A stretch of 64,000 nt of DNA from positions 47,346 to 111,345 of the forward strand of contig NZ_JACOIJ010000009.1 of assembly GCF_014692495.1 (NCBI RefSeq), read 5' to 3'. This document shows, piece by piece, positions 16,750 through 26,048 of the stretch (within the stretch, counting starts at the first letter, position 1; every line of letters begins with the position of its first letter). Under the pieces are notes generated by a model that was given only the letters and a program-made list of their open reading frames with translations, was not told where the DNA came from and did no database searches. This DNA is from Sphingobacterium litopenaei (GTDB lineage Bacteria; Bacteroidota; Bacteroidia; Sphingobacteriales; Sphingobacteriaceae). Both the position numbers and the translations under genes were made by a program.

Positions 16750-17337
16750 TTAATAATCGTCCTCACCGCCACCGAACTCTTCTTTTTCACCCTCTTCGCC
16801 TTCTTCCTCTTCATCATCCAACAAATCGAAGTCATCTTCTTCATCTACACCATATTCTTCGGTTGCAGTTTCTTCAATAAAATCATCGTCTTCATCGTCA
16901 TCCGTAGAAACAGGAAAATTAGCAGCAGCTATTAATTTTGGTGCCTGACCAACAGCTTTAAACAATGAAGGGTATTCTTTACCGTCTTCTTCCTTCAAGA
17001 TTTTTATCAATTCCACATGAAAATCATATGGTCTATCAAAATTATAGATGTAATAAAATTTTTGATGTGGGTCATCGATAAACTTACTTAAACGAATATC
17101 TTCCATAATTAACACGCCTGTATCTTTCTTGCGGGGATTTGGAAGATGCGCTATTTCAGTACCTTTTTTCCACTGATCATTACTTACATAAAACGAAGAT
17201 GAAACCTCAGCATTATAGCCCGTGCTTTTATGTATCTCATGATGTAATTCTAAAAATGTACCTTTTGAAGGCATATCTATATCGCGATACACATCTTCAT
17301 AATCTTCGAAAGTAACTCTAAATCTATAAACTGCCAT
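16750..17337 (-). CDS. pRiA4b ORF-3-like / IS1096 TnpR-passenger-like protein with acidic tail
   Basis: 195 aa. The N-terminal part (MAVYRFRVTFEDYEDVYRDI, FLELHHEIHKSTGY, SSFYVSNDQWKKGTEI) matches the plasmid pRiA4b ORF-3-like fold, also annotated as an IS1096 passenger TnpR domain. About 55 C-terminal residues are almost entirely Asp/Glu with a few Gly and Phe (DEEDDFDLLDDEEEEGEEGE). The gene sits between cca and miaA, 3 bp before the latter, so it is probably co-expressed with the two tRNA-maturation enzymes. Despite the family name there is no transposon here. Its function is unknown. Confidence 0.7.
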   Translation of the reverse strand: MAVYRFRVTFEDYEDVYRDIDMPSKGTFLELHHEIHKSTGYNAEVSSSFYVSNDQWKKGTEIAHLPNPRKKDTGVLIMEDIRLSKFIDDPHQKFYYIYNFDRPYDFHVELIKILKEEDGKEYPSLFKAVGQAPKLIAAANFPVSTDDDEDDDFIEETATEEYGVDEEDDFDLLDDEEEEGEEGEKEEFGGGEDDY

Positions 17338-17386
17338 ATATCTATAACACTAAGTGATGCTTAGTTTCTAATTATAAAATTATAAA

Positions 17387-18826
17387 TTATTTTGTTGTCT
17401 CTAAAGACAATATTTGCTTTGGCTCTAAATTCAAGGATTTTGCCTTTTCGAGCATAAAATTATAAGCTGCCATACGTTCGTTAGGTATATCACCTTCCAA
17501 TATAGCTTCGCGAATCGCATTTTTAATAATACCCACCTGCTTGCTAGGTCCTAAGCCAAAAACATGCATGATATCCTCTCCTGTTACTGGTGGCTGCCAA
17601 TTGCGTAGATGATCGCGCTCTTCTACATCTTTCAGTTTTTGTTTTACCAACTCAAAATTGTCACGGTATTTCTTCTTTTTGAATTCGTTTTTGGTGGTCA
17701 CGTCAGCATGGCACAATAACATCAACGCATCAATATCATCTCCAGCTTCAAACAACAAACGACGCACAGCCGAATCCGTCACAATATCCTGAGCGAGAAC
17801 AATAGGTCTTAAATGTAGTTGAACCAATTTTTGAACAAATTTCATTTTTTCGTTCAAAGGCAACTTCATCTCCGCGAACAATTTCGGCACCATTCGTGCT
17901 CCTCTATCTTCGTGACCATGAAAAGTCCAACCGATACGCTTATCAAAACGTTTAGTAGCTGGTTTCGCAATATCGTGCATAATAGCCGCCCAACGTAACC
18001 ATAAGTCGTCCGACATTTCCGCTACATTGTCCAACACTTCTAAAGTATGGTAAAAATTGTCTTTATGGCCTTTACCATCTACATATTCTACACCATACAG
18101 ATTTGCCATCGCTGGGAATACCAATTCCAACAAACCTGTATCAAACAAATATTTGAATCCAATAGAAGGCTTTTTAGACAAAATGATTTTATTTATCTCG
18201 TCTGTAATACGTTCTCTGGATATAATTTTTATACGATCTTTTGTTTCGACAATCGCTTCTAAAGCTGATACATCAATTTTAAAATTTAATTGTGTTGCGA
18301 AACGTATTGCCCGCATCATACGCAACGGATCGTCAGAAAATGTTTCTTTTGGTTCTAGTGGCGTACGAATAACGCGGTTTTCAATATCTGCTAATCCATT
18401 AAAAGGATCTAGCAATTGACCGTACGTTGCACTATTCAACGAATAAGCCATTGCGTTTATTGTAAAATCGCGACGATTTTGATCGTCCTGCAAAGTACCA
18501 TCTTCTACAATAGGCTTGCGTGAATCACGACGGTAGGATTCTTTACGAGCCCCAACAAACTCCACGTCCAGCCCGTCGTATACCAACATCGCTGTACCGA
18601 AAGATTTGTAAACCGCAACTTTGGTATGTAGAAAATCACCCAACTTAGTTGCGAAATCAATTCCCGAACCAATAACCAATATATCCACATCATTTTTGAA
18701 AGGACGACCCATTATTCGATCCCGCACATAGCCTCCAATCACATACACTTCAGTGCCTGTTTTGTCAGCTAAATCTTTGATAATAGAAAATATTGGATGT
18801 TGTAAGTCTTCAGTCATAGCGCACAT
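17387..18826 (-). CDS. cca: CCA tRNA nucleotidyltransferase with HD domain
   Basis: 479 aa. The nucleotidyltransferase head shows YVIGGYVRDRIMG and the catalytic DxD in NDVDILVIG. RRDFTINAMAYSL, DPLRMMRAIRFATQL and the neck and body follow, then an HD phosphohydrolase domain (RWAAIMHDIAKP, with a later FHGHEDRG). It adds or repairs the 3'-CCA of tRNAs, and the HD domain has 2',3'-cyclic phosphatase/phosphodiesterase activity in related enzymes. The start could be ATG 18826 or the ATG three codons later at 18817. First gene of a cca-(pRiA4b-like)-miaA unit. Confidence 0.92.
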   Translation of the reverse strand: MCAMTEDLQHPIFSIIKDLADKTGTEVYVIGGYVRDRIMGRPFKNDVDILVIGSGIDFATKLGDFLHTKVAVYKSFGTAMLVYDGLDVEFVGARKESYRRDSRKPIVEDGTLQDDQNRRDFTINAMAYSLNSATYGQLLDPFNGLADIENRVIRTPLEPKETFSDDPLRMMRAIRFATQLNFKIDVSALEAIVETKDRIKIISRERITDEINKIILSKKPSIGFKYLFDTGLLELVFPAMANLYGVEYVDGKGHKDNFYHTLEVLDNVAEMSDDLWLRWAAIMHDIAKPATKRFDKRIGWTFHGHEDRGARMVPKLFAEMKLPLNEKMKFVQKLVQLHLRPIVLAQDIVTDSAVRRLLFEAGDDIDALMLLCHADVTTKNEFKKKKYRDNFELVKQKLKDVEERDHLRNWQPPVTGEDIMHVFGLGPSKQVGIIKNAIREAILEGDIPNERMAAYNFMLEKAKSLNLEPKQILSLETTK

Positions 18827-18856
18827 ATCATAGACCCTGCCGATCTATTTAGTTGG

Positions 18857-18891
18857 CAAAAATACTTAAATAAAAAGAAAAATGAGTCAAA
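18857..18891 (-). promoter_or_regulatory. Candidate promoter of the cca operon (TTTG-N23-TATTTTTG)
   Basis: On the minus strand TTTG (18888-18891) and TATTTTTG (18857-18864) are 23 bp apart. This is the long end of the usual spacing. The start site would be about 24 nt before the ATG at 18826. Confidence 0.4.
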
Positions 18892-18916
18892 AATATAAGG
18901 TAATCTCCCGATTTGA

Positions 18917-19972
18917 CTAATCTCTGTCTTTTGAAAGTTTACGGAATGCTAGTGGATTTTCGGACAGTTCAGCTTGCTCGCGACGATTATTGACGATATG
19001 CACTGCCGTAAAAATTGCCTCTAAGAAAGACTCATGTGAAGCTAAATTTTTCCCTGCAATATCATAACCTGTGCCATGATCTGGAGAAGTACGAACAATA
19101 GGAAGACCAGCTGTATAATTTACACCTTTACGACTAGCAATATGTTTGAAAGGAATTAAGCCTTGATCGTGGTACATAGCTAATACCCCATCGAATTTTT
19201 TGTAAGCATCACCTGCAAAAAAACCATCTGCTGGGTAAGGACCAAAACAGAAAATTCCTTCTTGGTTAGCTTTTTCTAAAGTTGGAGCAATAATCGCATC
19301 GTCCTCTGTACCAATCACGCCATTGTCGCCAGCGTGTGGATTTAATCCCAGCACAGCAATTTTTGGTTTTTGAATCCAGAAATCCCTTTTCAAAGATTCA
19401 TTCATCATGCGCAATTTTTTCAAAATTGCCTCTTCTGTAATTTTACCAGCTACCTCGTTCAATGGAATGTGTCCTGTAACGACTCCAATTTTTAGTTCAT
19501 CACAAACCATAAACATCAATACATCTTCTGCATTGGTTTTGCTTTGTAAATATTCGGTATGTCCTGGGAAGTTGAAATTTTCGCTTTGAATATTGTGTTT
19601 GTTGATTGGCGCAGTTACTAATGCATCTAGTTTTCCAGCTATTAAATCTTCCGTAGCACGTTCCAACGAAATAAAAGCGTATTTACCACCAATTTCGTTT
19701 TCCTCGCCCAAAGTGATTTTAACATCTTCTTGCCAACAGTTTATTAAATTGGGGCGTTTGGGATTTGCTTGATCAACATCATTAATAACATTAAAACTAA
19801 AGTCATTGATGTTGTTCGCTTTACGATGAAATGAAGCATTCTTGGTATTACCGTATACAATTGGCGTAAAGAAATCCAATACACGATTGTCTAACAGCGA
19901 TTTGATAATCACTTCCAAACCTATACCATTAATGTCCCCAATACTAATACCAACTTTTAATTTATCACTCAT
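18917..19972 (-). CDS. pdxA: 4-hydroxythreonine-4-phosphate dehydrogenase PdxA
   Basis: 351 aa. NAD-dependent oxidation of 4-phosphohydroxy-L-threonine in the DXP-dependent pyridoxal phosphate pathway. Signatures are GISIGDINGIGLEVI at the N-terminus, NFPGHTEYLQ (metal-binding His), LGLNPHAGDNG, MYHDQGLIPFKH and RTSPDHGTGYDIAG with further metal-binding His. The usual family length is about 330; the slight extension is at both ends. Divergent from rsmA across 152 bp. The gene next to it, cca, ends far upstream and reads the same way, but a promoter lies between them. Confidence 0.94.
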   Translation of the reverse strand: MSDKLKVGISIGDINGIGLEVIIKSLLDNRVLDFFTPIVYGNTKNASFHRKANNINDFSFNVINDVDQANPKRPNLINCWQEDVKITLGEENEIGGKYAFISLERATEDLIAGKLDALVTAPINKHNIQSENFNFPGHTEYLQSKTNAEDVLMFMVCDELKIGVVTGHIPLNEVAGKITEEAILKKLRMMNESLKRDFWIQKPKIAVLGLNPHAGDNGVIGTEDDAIIAPTLEKANQEGIFCFGPYPADGFFAGDAYKKFDGVLAMYHDQGLIPFKHIASRKGVNYTAGLPIVRTSPDHGTGYDIAGKNLASHESFLEAIFTAVHIVNNRREQAELSENPLAFRKLSKDRD

Positions 19973-20124
19973 CGTTTTTAGCGTTTTTCAAATCAAAAAT
20001 AGGAAAAAAATAAGAAAGAAGAAGGTAATTCCGAATTCTATCGTGCATTCAATCTCCACAATTAACGAAATCTTTTTACCACAATCTGCCATATACTTAG
20101 TAATTTTGTTGTTTAAGATAAAAT

Positions 20125-20904
20125 ATGGGTACGGTACGCGCTAAAAAACACTTAGGACAACACTTTTTGAATGATAAAAATGCAGCACAACGCATTGCCG
20201 ATGCACTGGATACTTCTTTAGGCTTCACCCAAGTTTTGGAAGTAGGTCCTGGTATGGGCGTATTGTCAGATTTTTTATTGCAAAAAGAAGAATACGAGAC
20301 CTTTTTGATTGATGTAGACGACGAATCCATTGAATATCTTGCAGACAAGTACCCACAATTAGGCGACAGATTAATTCACGGAGACTTTTTGCAATTGGAT
20401 TTCAGCCAATATTTTGGAGACAAAATGGCTGTGATCGGTAACTATCCTTACAATATTTCTTCACAAATCTTATTTAAGGTTTTGGAAGAAAGAGACCGCG
20501 TGGTTCAAATGGCAGGCATGTTTCAAAAAGAAGTAGCCGAGCGTTGTGTAGCCAAACCAGGCAGCAAAGAATACGGTATTATCTCCGTTTTCTTGCAGGC
20601 TTATTACGATGTCGAATATTTGTTTACCGTAAAAGCAGGTGCTTTCAACCCTCCACCAAAAGTTCTTTCGGGCGTAATGCGAATGACGCGTAATAAAGTA
20701 ACGGATTTGGGTTGCGATGAAGATTTATTTTGGAAAGTTGTAAAAGCAGGATTTAATCAACGTCGTAAAACTTTACGTAATTCGCTTTCTGGGGTAATTG
20801 CAAAAGACAAAATGAGCGACAACCCACTTTACGACTTACGTGCAGAAAGATTAACAGTTGCTGATTTCGTCGCGTTGACAAACGAAATTTCCGAATCTAT
20901 ATGA
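20125..20904 (+). CDS. rsmA: 16S rRNA (A1518/A1519) dimethyltransferase RsmA (KsgA)
   Basis: 259 aa. It N6-dimethylates two adjacent adenines in helix 45 of 16S rRNA with SAM. The N-terminal RAKKHLGQHFLND is diagnostic, followed by the SAM-binding VLEVGPGMGVLSDFLL and the NYPYNISSQI catalytic motif, then FNPPPKVLSGVMRM. A TAATTTTG box lies 17-24 bp before the ATG. The FAD monooxygenase gene follows after 1 bp, so the two are almost certainly co-transcribed. Confidence 0.95.
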   Translation: MGTVRAKKHLGQHFLNDKNAAQRIADALDTSLGFTQVLEVGPGMGVLSDFLLQKEEYETFLIDVDDESIEYLADKYPQLGDRLIHGDFLQLDFSQYFGDKMAVIGNYPYNISSQILFKVLEERDRVVQMAGMFQKEVAERCVAKPGSKEYGIISVFLQAYYDVEYLFTVKAGAFNPPPKVLSGVMRMTRNKVTDLGCDEDLFWKVVKAGFNQRRKTLRNSLSGVIAKDKMSDNPLYDLRAERLTVADFVALTNEISESI

Positions 20905-20905
20905 T

Positions 20906-22069
20906 ATGAACATTGAAACGGAATTTGCGATAATAGGTGGAGGCGTAGCGGGATTGACCGCTGCGATTGGTCTTCAACAATTGGGTCGTGAATTCGTCGT
21001 TTTCGAAAAGACAAAAGAACTCAAAGGTATTGGTGCTGGATTTGGCTTGGCAGCGAATGCCATGCAAGCTTTAGATTTACTAGGTCTAAAAAAAGAAGTA
21101 GAAAAAATCGGCTTTTATACCAATTCCTTTAATATATTAGACCAGCACGGAAATATTTTATTTTCTCCGGATACACAAAAACTTTCTCAGCAATACAATC
21201 AAGATAACTTCACGATTCATCGCGCAGATTTACATTTTTATCTGTTAAGCAAACTTCCCTCAGAAACAGTATTTCTTGACAAACAGGCATTACGTTTCAA
21301 ACAGCATTCGAAAGATATAACCGTATTTTTCAGGAACGGAAGCACTGTGAATTGCAAATATCTTTTAATAGCTGATGGTGTCAAATCCCCTTTACGACAA
21401 CAACTTCTTCCGCACTCTACACCGCGTTATTCAGGTTATACCTGCTGGCGAGCTACAATTGACAACAGCAGCATTCAATTAGACAAAGGTTCGGAAACTT
21501 GGGGTACAAAAGGAAGGTTTGGCATGACGCCATTAGTTGGAAATCGGATATATTGGTACGCTTGTGTCAACAGTAAAGCCAATAATCCAGTCTATAAAGA
21601 CTACACTGTCCAGGATTTAACAAAACAATTTCAAGATTATCACGCACCGATTCCTACCATTCTATCCGAAACTAAGGATGAAGATTTGATTTGGAATGAT
21701 ATTATCGACATCAAACCTTTATCACATTTTGCCTACAATAATATTTTGCTGTTGGGTGATGCAGGTCACGCTACTACCCCGAATATGGGACAAGGCGCTT
21801 GTCAGGCATTAGAAGATGTAGCGGTTTTAGTCGATGAATTGAAAGATAATAAACCTATTCCAGAAGCTTTTCGTAATTTTGAACAACGCAGATTGAAACG
21901 CACCAAATATATCACAGACACTTCAAAGCGAATTGGAGAGATTTCGCAATGGGATAATCCATTTTTGGTAGCTTGTAGAAATAATATTATGAAAATTCTA
22001 CCTAAAAGTGTGGCTCAGGCCGGTTTGACACAACTTCTCTCTGTGGATTTTATGAAAATAGGAAAATAA
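20906..22069 (+). CDS. FAD-dependent monooxygenase (PHBH fold)
   Basis: 387 aa of the p-hydroxybenzoate-hydroxylase-fold flavin monooxygenases. The Rossmann motif is IGGGVAGLTAAIGL at residues 8-21, and the ribityl-binding motif is LLLGDAGHATTPNMGQG near residue 285. The central region (GYTCWRATI, then WYACVN) is like salicylate-hydroxylase relatives. The aromatic or polyketide-like substrate cannot be read from the sequence. It starts 1 bp after rsmA, and the hydroxyacid dehydrogenase gene follows after 6 bp, a three-gene run whose metabolic logic is not obvious. No signal peptide. Confidence 0.85.
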   Translation: MNIETEFAIIGGGVAGLTAAIGLQQLGREFVVFEKTKELKGIGAGFGLAANAMQALDLLGLKKEVEKIGFYTNSFNILDQHGNILFSPDTQKLSQQYNQDNFTIHRADLHFYLLSKLPSETVFLDKQALRFKQHSKDITVFFRNGSTVNCKYLLIADGVKSPLRQQLLPHSTPRYSGYTCWRATIDNSSIQLDKGSETWGTKGRFGMTPLVGNRIYWYACVNSKANNPVYKDYTVQDLTKQFQDYHAPIPTILSETKDEDLIWNDIIDIKPLSHFAYNNILLLGDAGHATTPNMGQGACQALEDVAVLVDELKDNKPIPEAFRNFEQRRLKRTKYITDTSKRIGEISQWDNPFLVACRNNIMKILPKSVAQAGLTQLLSVDFMKIGK

Positions 22070-22075
22070 GCGAAC

Positions 22076-23005
22076 ATGAATATTCTTATCGTTGACGACA
22101 TACATCTAGTCCTTTTAGAGAAATTTGATAAAGCAGGAATTTGCTACAATTACCAGCCTGATTTTGCACGTGCAGATGCAGAAAAAGTCATAAATCAATA
22201 TGATGGCTTAATTATTCGTTCGAAGTTCCAGGTCGATCAAGCATTCATCGATTTAGCTCCAAACCTTAAATTAATAGGTCGTTCGGGTGCTGGTATGGAC
22301 AATATCGATGAGGAATATGCATTATCAAAAGGCATCAAACTTTTCCCTGCCAACGAAGGAAATTGTGATGCTGTGGGTGAGCATATGATTGGAATGTTAT
22401 TGAATTTGATGAATAATCTTAATCGTGGCAATGTGGAAATTCGTCAAGGTCAATGGAGACGCGAAGAAAACCGTGGTTATGAACTCAAAGGAAGAACGGT
22501 TGCTTTGATTGGTTATGGACATAATGGTCAGGCAATGGCGAAGAAACTTTCAGGTTTTGATGTCAAAGTCATTGCTTACGATAAATACAAAACGGGATTT
22601 TCGGATCAATACGCCACGGAAGTTTCGATGGAAGAGGTTGTAAAACAAGCTGATGTAGTAAGTTTTCACATTCCATTGACTCGTGAGACCAAAGGTTTGA
22701 TCGATGAAGAATATCTATTGCATTTCCGCAAACCAATTTTCTTTTTAATGGGTGCACGTGGTGGAATTGCAAATGTTCCTGCGGTATTAAAAGCATTAGA
22801 TTCAGGAAAAATTTCAGGAGCTGCTTTTGATGTATTACCTATCGAAAAATTCCCTGCTTTGGGTGAACAGGATTGGTATCAGGACTTAATCTCTAGAGAC
22901 AATGTTATCTTAAGTCCCCATGTGGCAGGCTGGACTTTTGAAAGTTACTTCAAGCTTTCAGATATTTTAGCGGATAAGATTATTAGCGACTTCAATACTA
23001 AATAA
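22076..23005 (+). CDS. D-isomer-specific 2-hydroxyacid dehydrogenase (SerA-like)
   Basis: 309 aa. NAD(P)-dependent oxidoreductase of 2-hydroxyacids. The nucleotide-binding motif is ALIGYGHNGQAMAKKL. Substrate and catalytic residues are Arg in MGARGGIANV, the Glu region around AAFDVLPIEKFP, and His in SPHVAGWTFESY. It resembles phosphoglycerate dehydrogenase but lacks the C-terminal ACT domain, so SerA activity is possible but unproved. Last gene of the rsmA run; its 3' end overlaps the convergent UbiA-like gene by 39 bp. Confidence 0.85.
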   Translation: MNILIVDDIHLVLLEKFDKAGICYNYQPDFARADAEKVINQYDGLIIRSKFQVDQAFIDLAPNLKLIGRSGAGMDNIDEEYALSKGIKLFPANEGNCDAVGEHMIGMLLNLMNNLNRGNVEIRQGQWRREENRGYELKGRTVALIGYGHNGQAMAKKLSGFDVKVIAYDKYKTGFSDQYATEVSMEEVVKQADVVSFHIPLTRETKGLIDEEYLLHFRKPIFFLMGARGGIANVPAVLKALDSGKISGAAFDVLPIEKFPALGEQDWYQDLISRDNVILSPHVAGWTFESYFKLSDILADKIISDFNTK

Positions 23006-23851
23006 ACATAGGGCATACTGCCCTACTAAAAGTAAATCCAACAAGTAAACATTTAGAAAGTTGTTTTGCTCTTTAAATATTTTGGTTTTGAAAATTAGCA
23101 ACACCAAAATATCACATAGTATCAAGCCTATTTTGATTTCTGTCGATGTAGGCATTGCCAAAACCAACAAAATATGCAATATCCCTAAAACGTAACAAAG
23201 GTATTTTGCTCTAATTTCTCCTAGAGCCAAAGGAACCGTTTTCAGGTGATAATAAGAATCTTGTTTCATATCCCGAATATCAAAAGGAATAGTCACTAGA
23301 AGAATAAATAAAAATTTACAACTCAACAAGTAAAGCAAACTGCCCCATGCGATGTTTTCTAAATTATTTACACTTTCCACATAGACCAATCCCACTGTAC
23401 TTAAGGACCAAATCAAAGCAATATGAAACACCTTTATATAAGGTAGGTGACGAAAACTTTTCCATTGACCTTTTATTTTGAGAAGAGGAAGCGCATAGGC
23501 CAAACTTAGCACCCCAATAAATCCTAAGTACAGGAGTGTTTGAAAATGGATTTGTGCTAACGCATACAGAAGAAGCAGAATTGCTAAGACATTTATTATC
23601 CAAAAAATGGGCATTTTACCAAAAATCCACCGTGTTCGCTCGTAAGGTGATTGCTTATAATCTTTAGGTTTCGAAATCCAGATGCTTAAATTATACAGTA
23701 ATAGAGTCGCCGCAAATTCCAACAAGACAATATAAAGATTGTAAGAAAGGTGAAAAATTTCATAACTCAAAAGCACCTGCGCTGCTGCTGCACTGGCAAT
23801 CAACAAATTAGTAAACACGAAAAATTTCCAAATCTGTTCTAGCTTTTTCAC
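22967..23851 (-). CDS. UbiA-prenyltransferase-like polytopic membrane protein
   Basis: 294 aa with seven to eight hydrophobic helices. The second Asp-rich motif of UbiA enzymes is recognisable (PFDIRDMKQD, fitting DxRDxxxD). The first motif (NDxxDxxxD) is degraded: after YN at the expected place the sequence reads LSIWISKPKD with no Asp cluster. It may therefore be a divergent or inactive prenyltransferase, or use a different substrate. It overlaps the 3' end of the hydroxyacid dehydrogenase gene and stands alone in its direction. Confidence 0.55.
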   Translation of the reverse strand: MKKLEQIWKFFVFTNLLIASAAAAQVLLSYEIFHLSYNLYIVLLEFAATLLLYNLSIWISKPKDYKQSPYERTRWIFGKMPIFWIINVLAILLLLYALAQIHFQTLLYLGFIGVLSLAYALPLLKIKGQWKSFRHLPYIKVFHIALIWSLSTVGLVYVESVNNLENIAWGSLLYLLSCKFLFILLVTIPFDIRDMKQDSYYHLKTVPLALGEIRAKYLCYVLGILHILLVLAMPTSTEIKIGLILCDILVLLIFKTKIFKEQNNFLNVYLLDLLLVGQYALCLFSIEVANNLIR

Positions 23852-24039
23852 GTCAAAAATTTATTCACTTTTACACAGATAATTAGTAACAATCTCTTTG
23901 CCTCATTCGCTTTTAATGGCAAAAAAAATTAAATTAGTCTCTAAATCAGGCATTTTACCACATTGAATAAATGAATGTCTGAATTGGATAACTAAGTATA
24001 ATAAAATATAAACCTATAGAAAATTTTAGAGAAAGAGAG

Positions 24040-25956
24040 ATGAGTTTTCAAATTAAAAGTTTTGAGGAGTATCAGGACGCTTATAAGAGAAGTGTCGAAA
24101 ATCCAGAAGAATTTTGGGGAGATGTTGCAAGCAATTTCTTTTGGAAAAGAAAATGGACTAATGTTCTAAATTGGAATTTCAAAGATCCAGATATCAGATG
24201 GTTCGAAGGAGGTAAAGTAAATATTACCGAAAACTGTTTAGACAGACATATCTATCAAAATGGCGACACACCAGCCATCATTTGGGAACCGAATGATCCT
24301 ACTGAAGCGCACCGTGTGTTGACTTATAAACAACTTTTAAACAAAGTTGAACAATTTGCTAACGTATTAAAGAATAACAATATCAAAAAAGGTGACCGTG
24401 TGTGTATTTATTTACCAATGGTCCCTGAATTAGTAATTGCTGTATTAGCCTGTGCTCGTATTGGTGCCATTCACTCTGTCGTATTTGGTGGTTTCTCTGC
24501 ACAATCTATTGCGGATCGTATCAATGATGCGGAGTGTAAATTAGTAGTAACAGCTGACGGTGGTTTCCGTGGTCCAAAAGTATTGGAACTTAAATCCATC
24601 GTAGACGACGCCTTGATGCAGTGTAAATCCGTGGAGAAAGTTATTGTCTTGACTCGTTCTCGTACGCCAGTTTCGATGATTAAAGGTCGTGATGTGTGGT
24701 GGGAAGACGAAATTAAAAAAGTAGAAACACAAGGTAATCCAGCTTGTCCTGCAGAAGAAATGGATGCAGAAGACACGTTGTTTATTTTGTATACTTCCGG
24801 TTCGACAGGAAAGCCAAAAGGTGTAGTACACACAACTGGAGGTTATATGGTGTATACGGGCTATACATTTGCCAACACCTTCCAATATCAACCAGGAGAA
24901 GTATATTTCTGTACTGCTGATATTGGTTGGATTACAGGTCATAGTTATATCGTTTATGGACCACTTTCACAAGGTGCTACTTCATTAATGTTTGAAGGTA
25001 TCCCTACTTTCCCTGATGCAGGTAGATATTGGGATATTGTGGACAAATACAAAGTCAATATTCTATATACAGCTCCAACAGCTATTCGTTCATTGATGGC
25101 CTTTGGCGACGAATATGTAGACTCTAAGGACTTATCATCTTTACGCGTATTGGGTTCTGTAGGCGAGCCAATCAATGAGGAAGCGTGGCATTGGTACAAA
25201 GACAAAGTAGGTAAAGGAAAATGTCCAATTGCAGATACATGGTGGCAAACTGAAAATGGTGGTCACTTGATTACACCTATCGCAGGTATTACACCTGAAA
25301 TTCCAGGTTACGCATTATTACCTCTTCCCGGCGTTCAACCATGTTTGATGGATGAAAATGGTAAAGAAATAGAAGGCAACGATGTTTCAGGTAATTTGTG
25401 CATCAAATTCCCTTGGCCAGGCATGTTACGTTCAACTTGGGGCGACCACGAGCGTTGTAAACAAACATATTTCTCTACTTACGAGAATATGTACTTTACA
25501 GGTGATGGCTGTTACCGCAGCCCCGAAGGTTATTACCGCATTACAGGACGTGTGGATGATGTATTGAATGTTTCTGGACACCGTATCGGTACAGCGGAAG
25601 TTGAAAACGCTATCAACATGCACTCTGATGTAGTTGAATCTGCAATTGTAGGTTATCCTCACCCCGTAAAAGGTCAAGGTATTTACGCTTATGTCATTGC
25701 CAATCACCATATCGACGAAAATCAAACTCGTCAAGACATCCTACAAACGGTAACTCGTTTGATTGGGGCTATTGCCAAACCAGATATTATTCAATTTGTA
25801 AGCGATTTACCAAAAACGCGTTCAGGTAAAATTATGCGTAGAATCTTACGCAAAGTAGCAGAAAACGAATTGGGCAGTTTAGGAGATACATCAACACTAC
25901 AAGACCCTACGGTAGTAGAAAAAATCATTGAGGGTGCTGAAAAGCTTAGAAAGTAA
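24040..25956 (+). CDS. acs: Acetyl-CoA synthetase Acs
   Basis: 638 aa AMP-forming acetate-CoA ligase, normal length. The N-terminal ACAS_N region contains NFFWKRKWTNVLNW. The adenylation motif is YTSGSTGKPKGVVHT, with further core motifs WWQTENGG, YFTGDG and DVLNVSGHRIGTAEVE. The regulatory and catalytic lysine is Lys597 in RSGKIMRR, the site of reversible acetylation in this family. It activates acetate for the TCA or glyoxylate route. Monocistronic, with a strong terminator after it. No riboswitch or clear promoter box was seen in the 188-bp leader region. Confidence 0.96.
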   Translation: MSFQIKSFEEYQDAYKRSVENPEEFWGDVASNFFWKRKWTNVLNWNFKDPDIRWFEGGKVNITENCLDRHIYQNGDTPAIIWEPNDPTEAHRVLTYKQLLNKVEQFANVLKNNNIKKGDRVCIYLPMVPELVIAVLACARIGAIHSVVFGGFSAQSIADRINDAECKLVVTADGGFRGPKVLELKSIVDDALMQCKSVEKVIVLTRSRTPVSMIKGRDVWWEDEIKKVETQGNPACPAEEMDAEDTLFILYTSGSTGKPKGVVHTTGGYMVYTGYTFANTFQYQPGEVYFCTADIGWITGHSYIVYGPLSQGATSLMFEGIPTFPDAGRYWDIVDKYKVNILYTAPTAIRSLMAFGDEYVDSKDLSSLRVLGSVGEPINEEAWHWYKDKVGKGKCPIADTWWQTENGGHLITPIAGITPEIPGYALLPLPGVQPCLMDENGKEIEGNDVSGNLCIKFPWPGMLRSTWGDHERCKQTYFSTYENMYFTGDGCYRSPEGYYRITGRVDDVLNVSGHRIGTAEVENAINMHSDVVESAIVGYPHPVKGQGIYAYVIANHHIDENQTRQDILQTVTRLIGAIAKPDIIQFVSDLPKTRSGKIMRRILRKVAENELGSLGDTSTLQDPTVVEKIIEGAEKLRK

Positions 25957-25967
25957 CAACTACATTT

Positions 25968-25999
25968 AAAGGATAGCCAAAAAGCTATCCTTTTTTTTT
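25968..25999 (+). terminator. Rho-independent terminator after acs
   Basis: The stem GGATAGC-CAAAAA-GCTATCC is followed by nine T. Confidence 0.9.
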
Positions 26000-26048
26000 A
26001 TACTACTTTTCTTTAAAGTCAGTACATTAGCACCTATACCACCTAATT

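Noticed and set aside
16750..17337. A transposon or plasmid remnant, as the family name suggests
   Set aside because: No transposase, terminal repeat or compositional break is seen; the gene fits tightly into the cca-miaA operon.
23852..24039. A riboswitch or leader element before acs
   Set aside because: No conserved aptamer pattern, hairpin with T tract, or TAnnTTTG box was found; the leader is plain AT-rich sequence.
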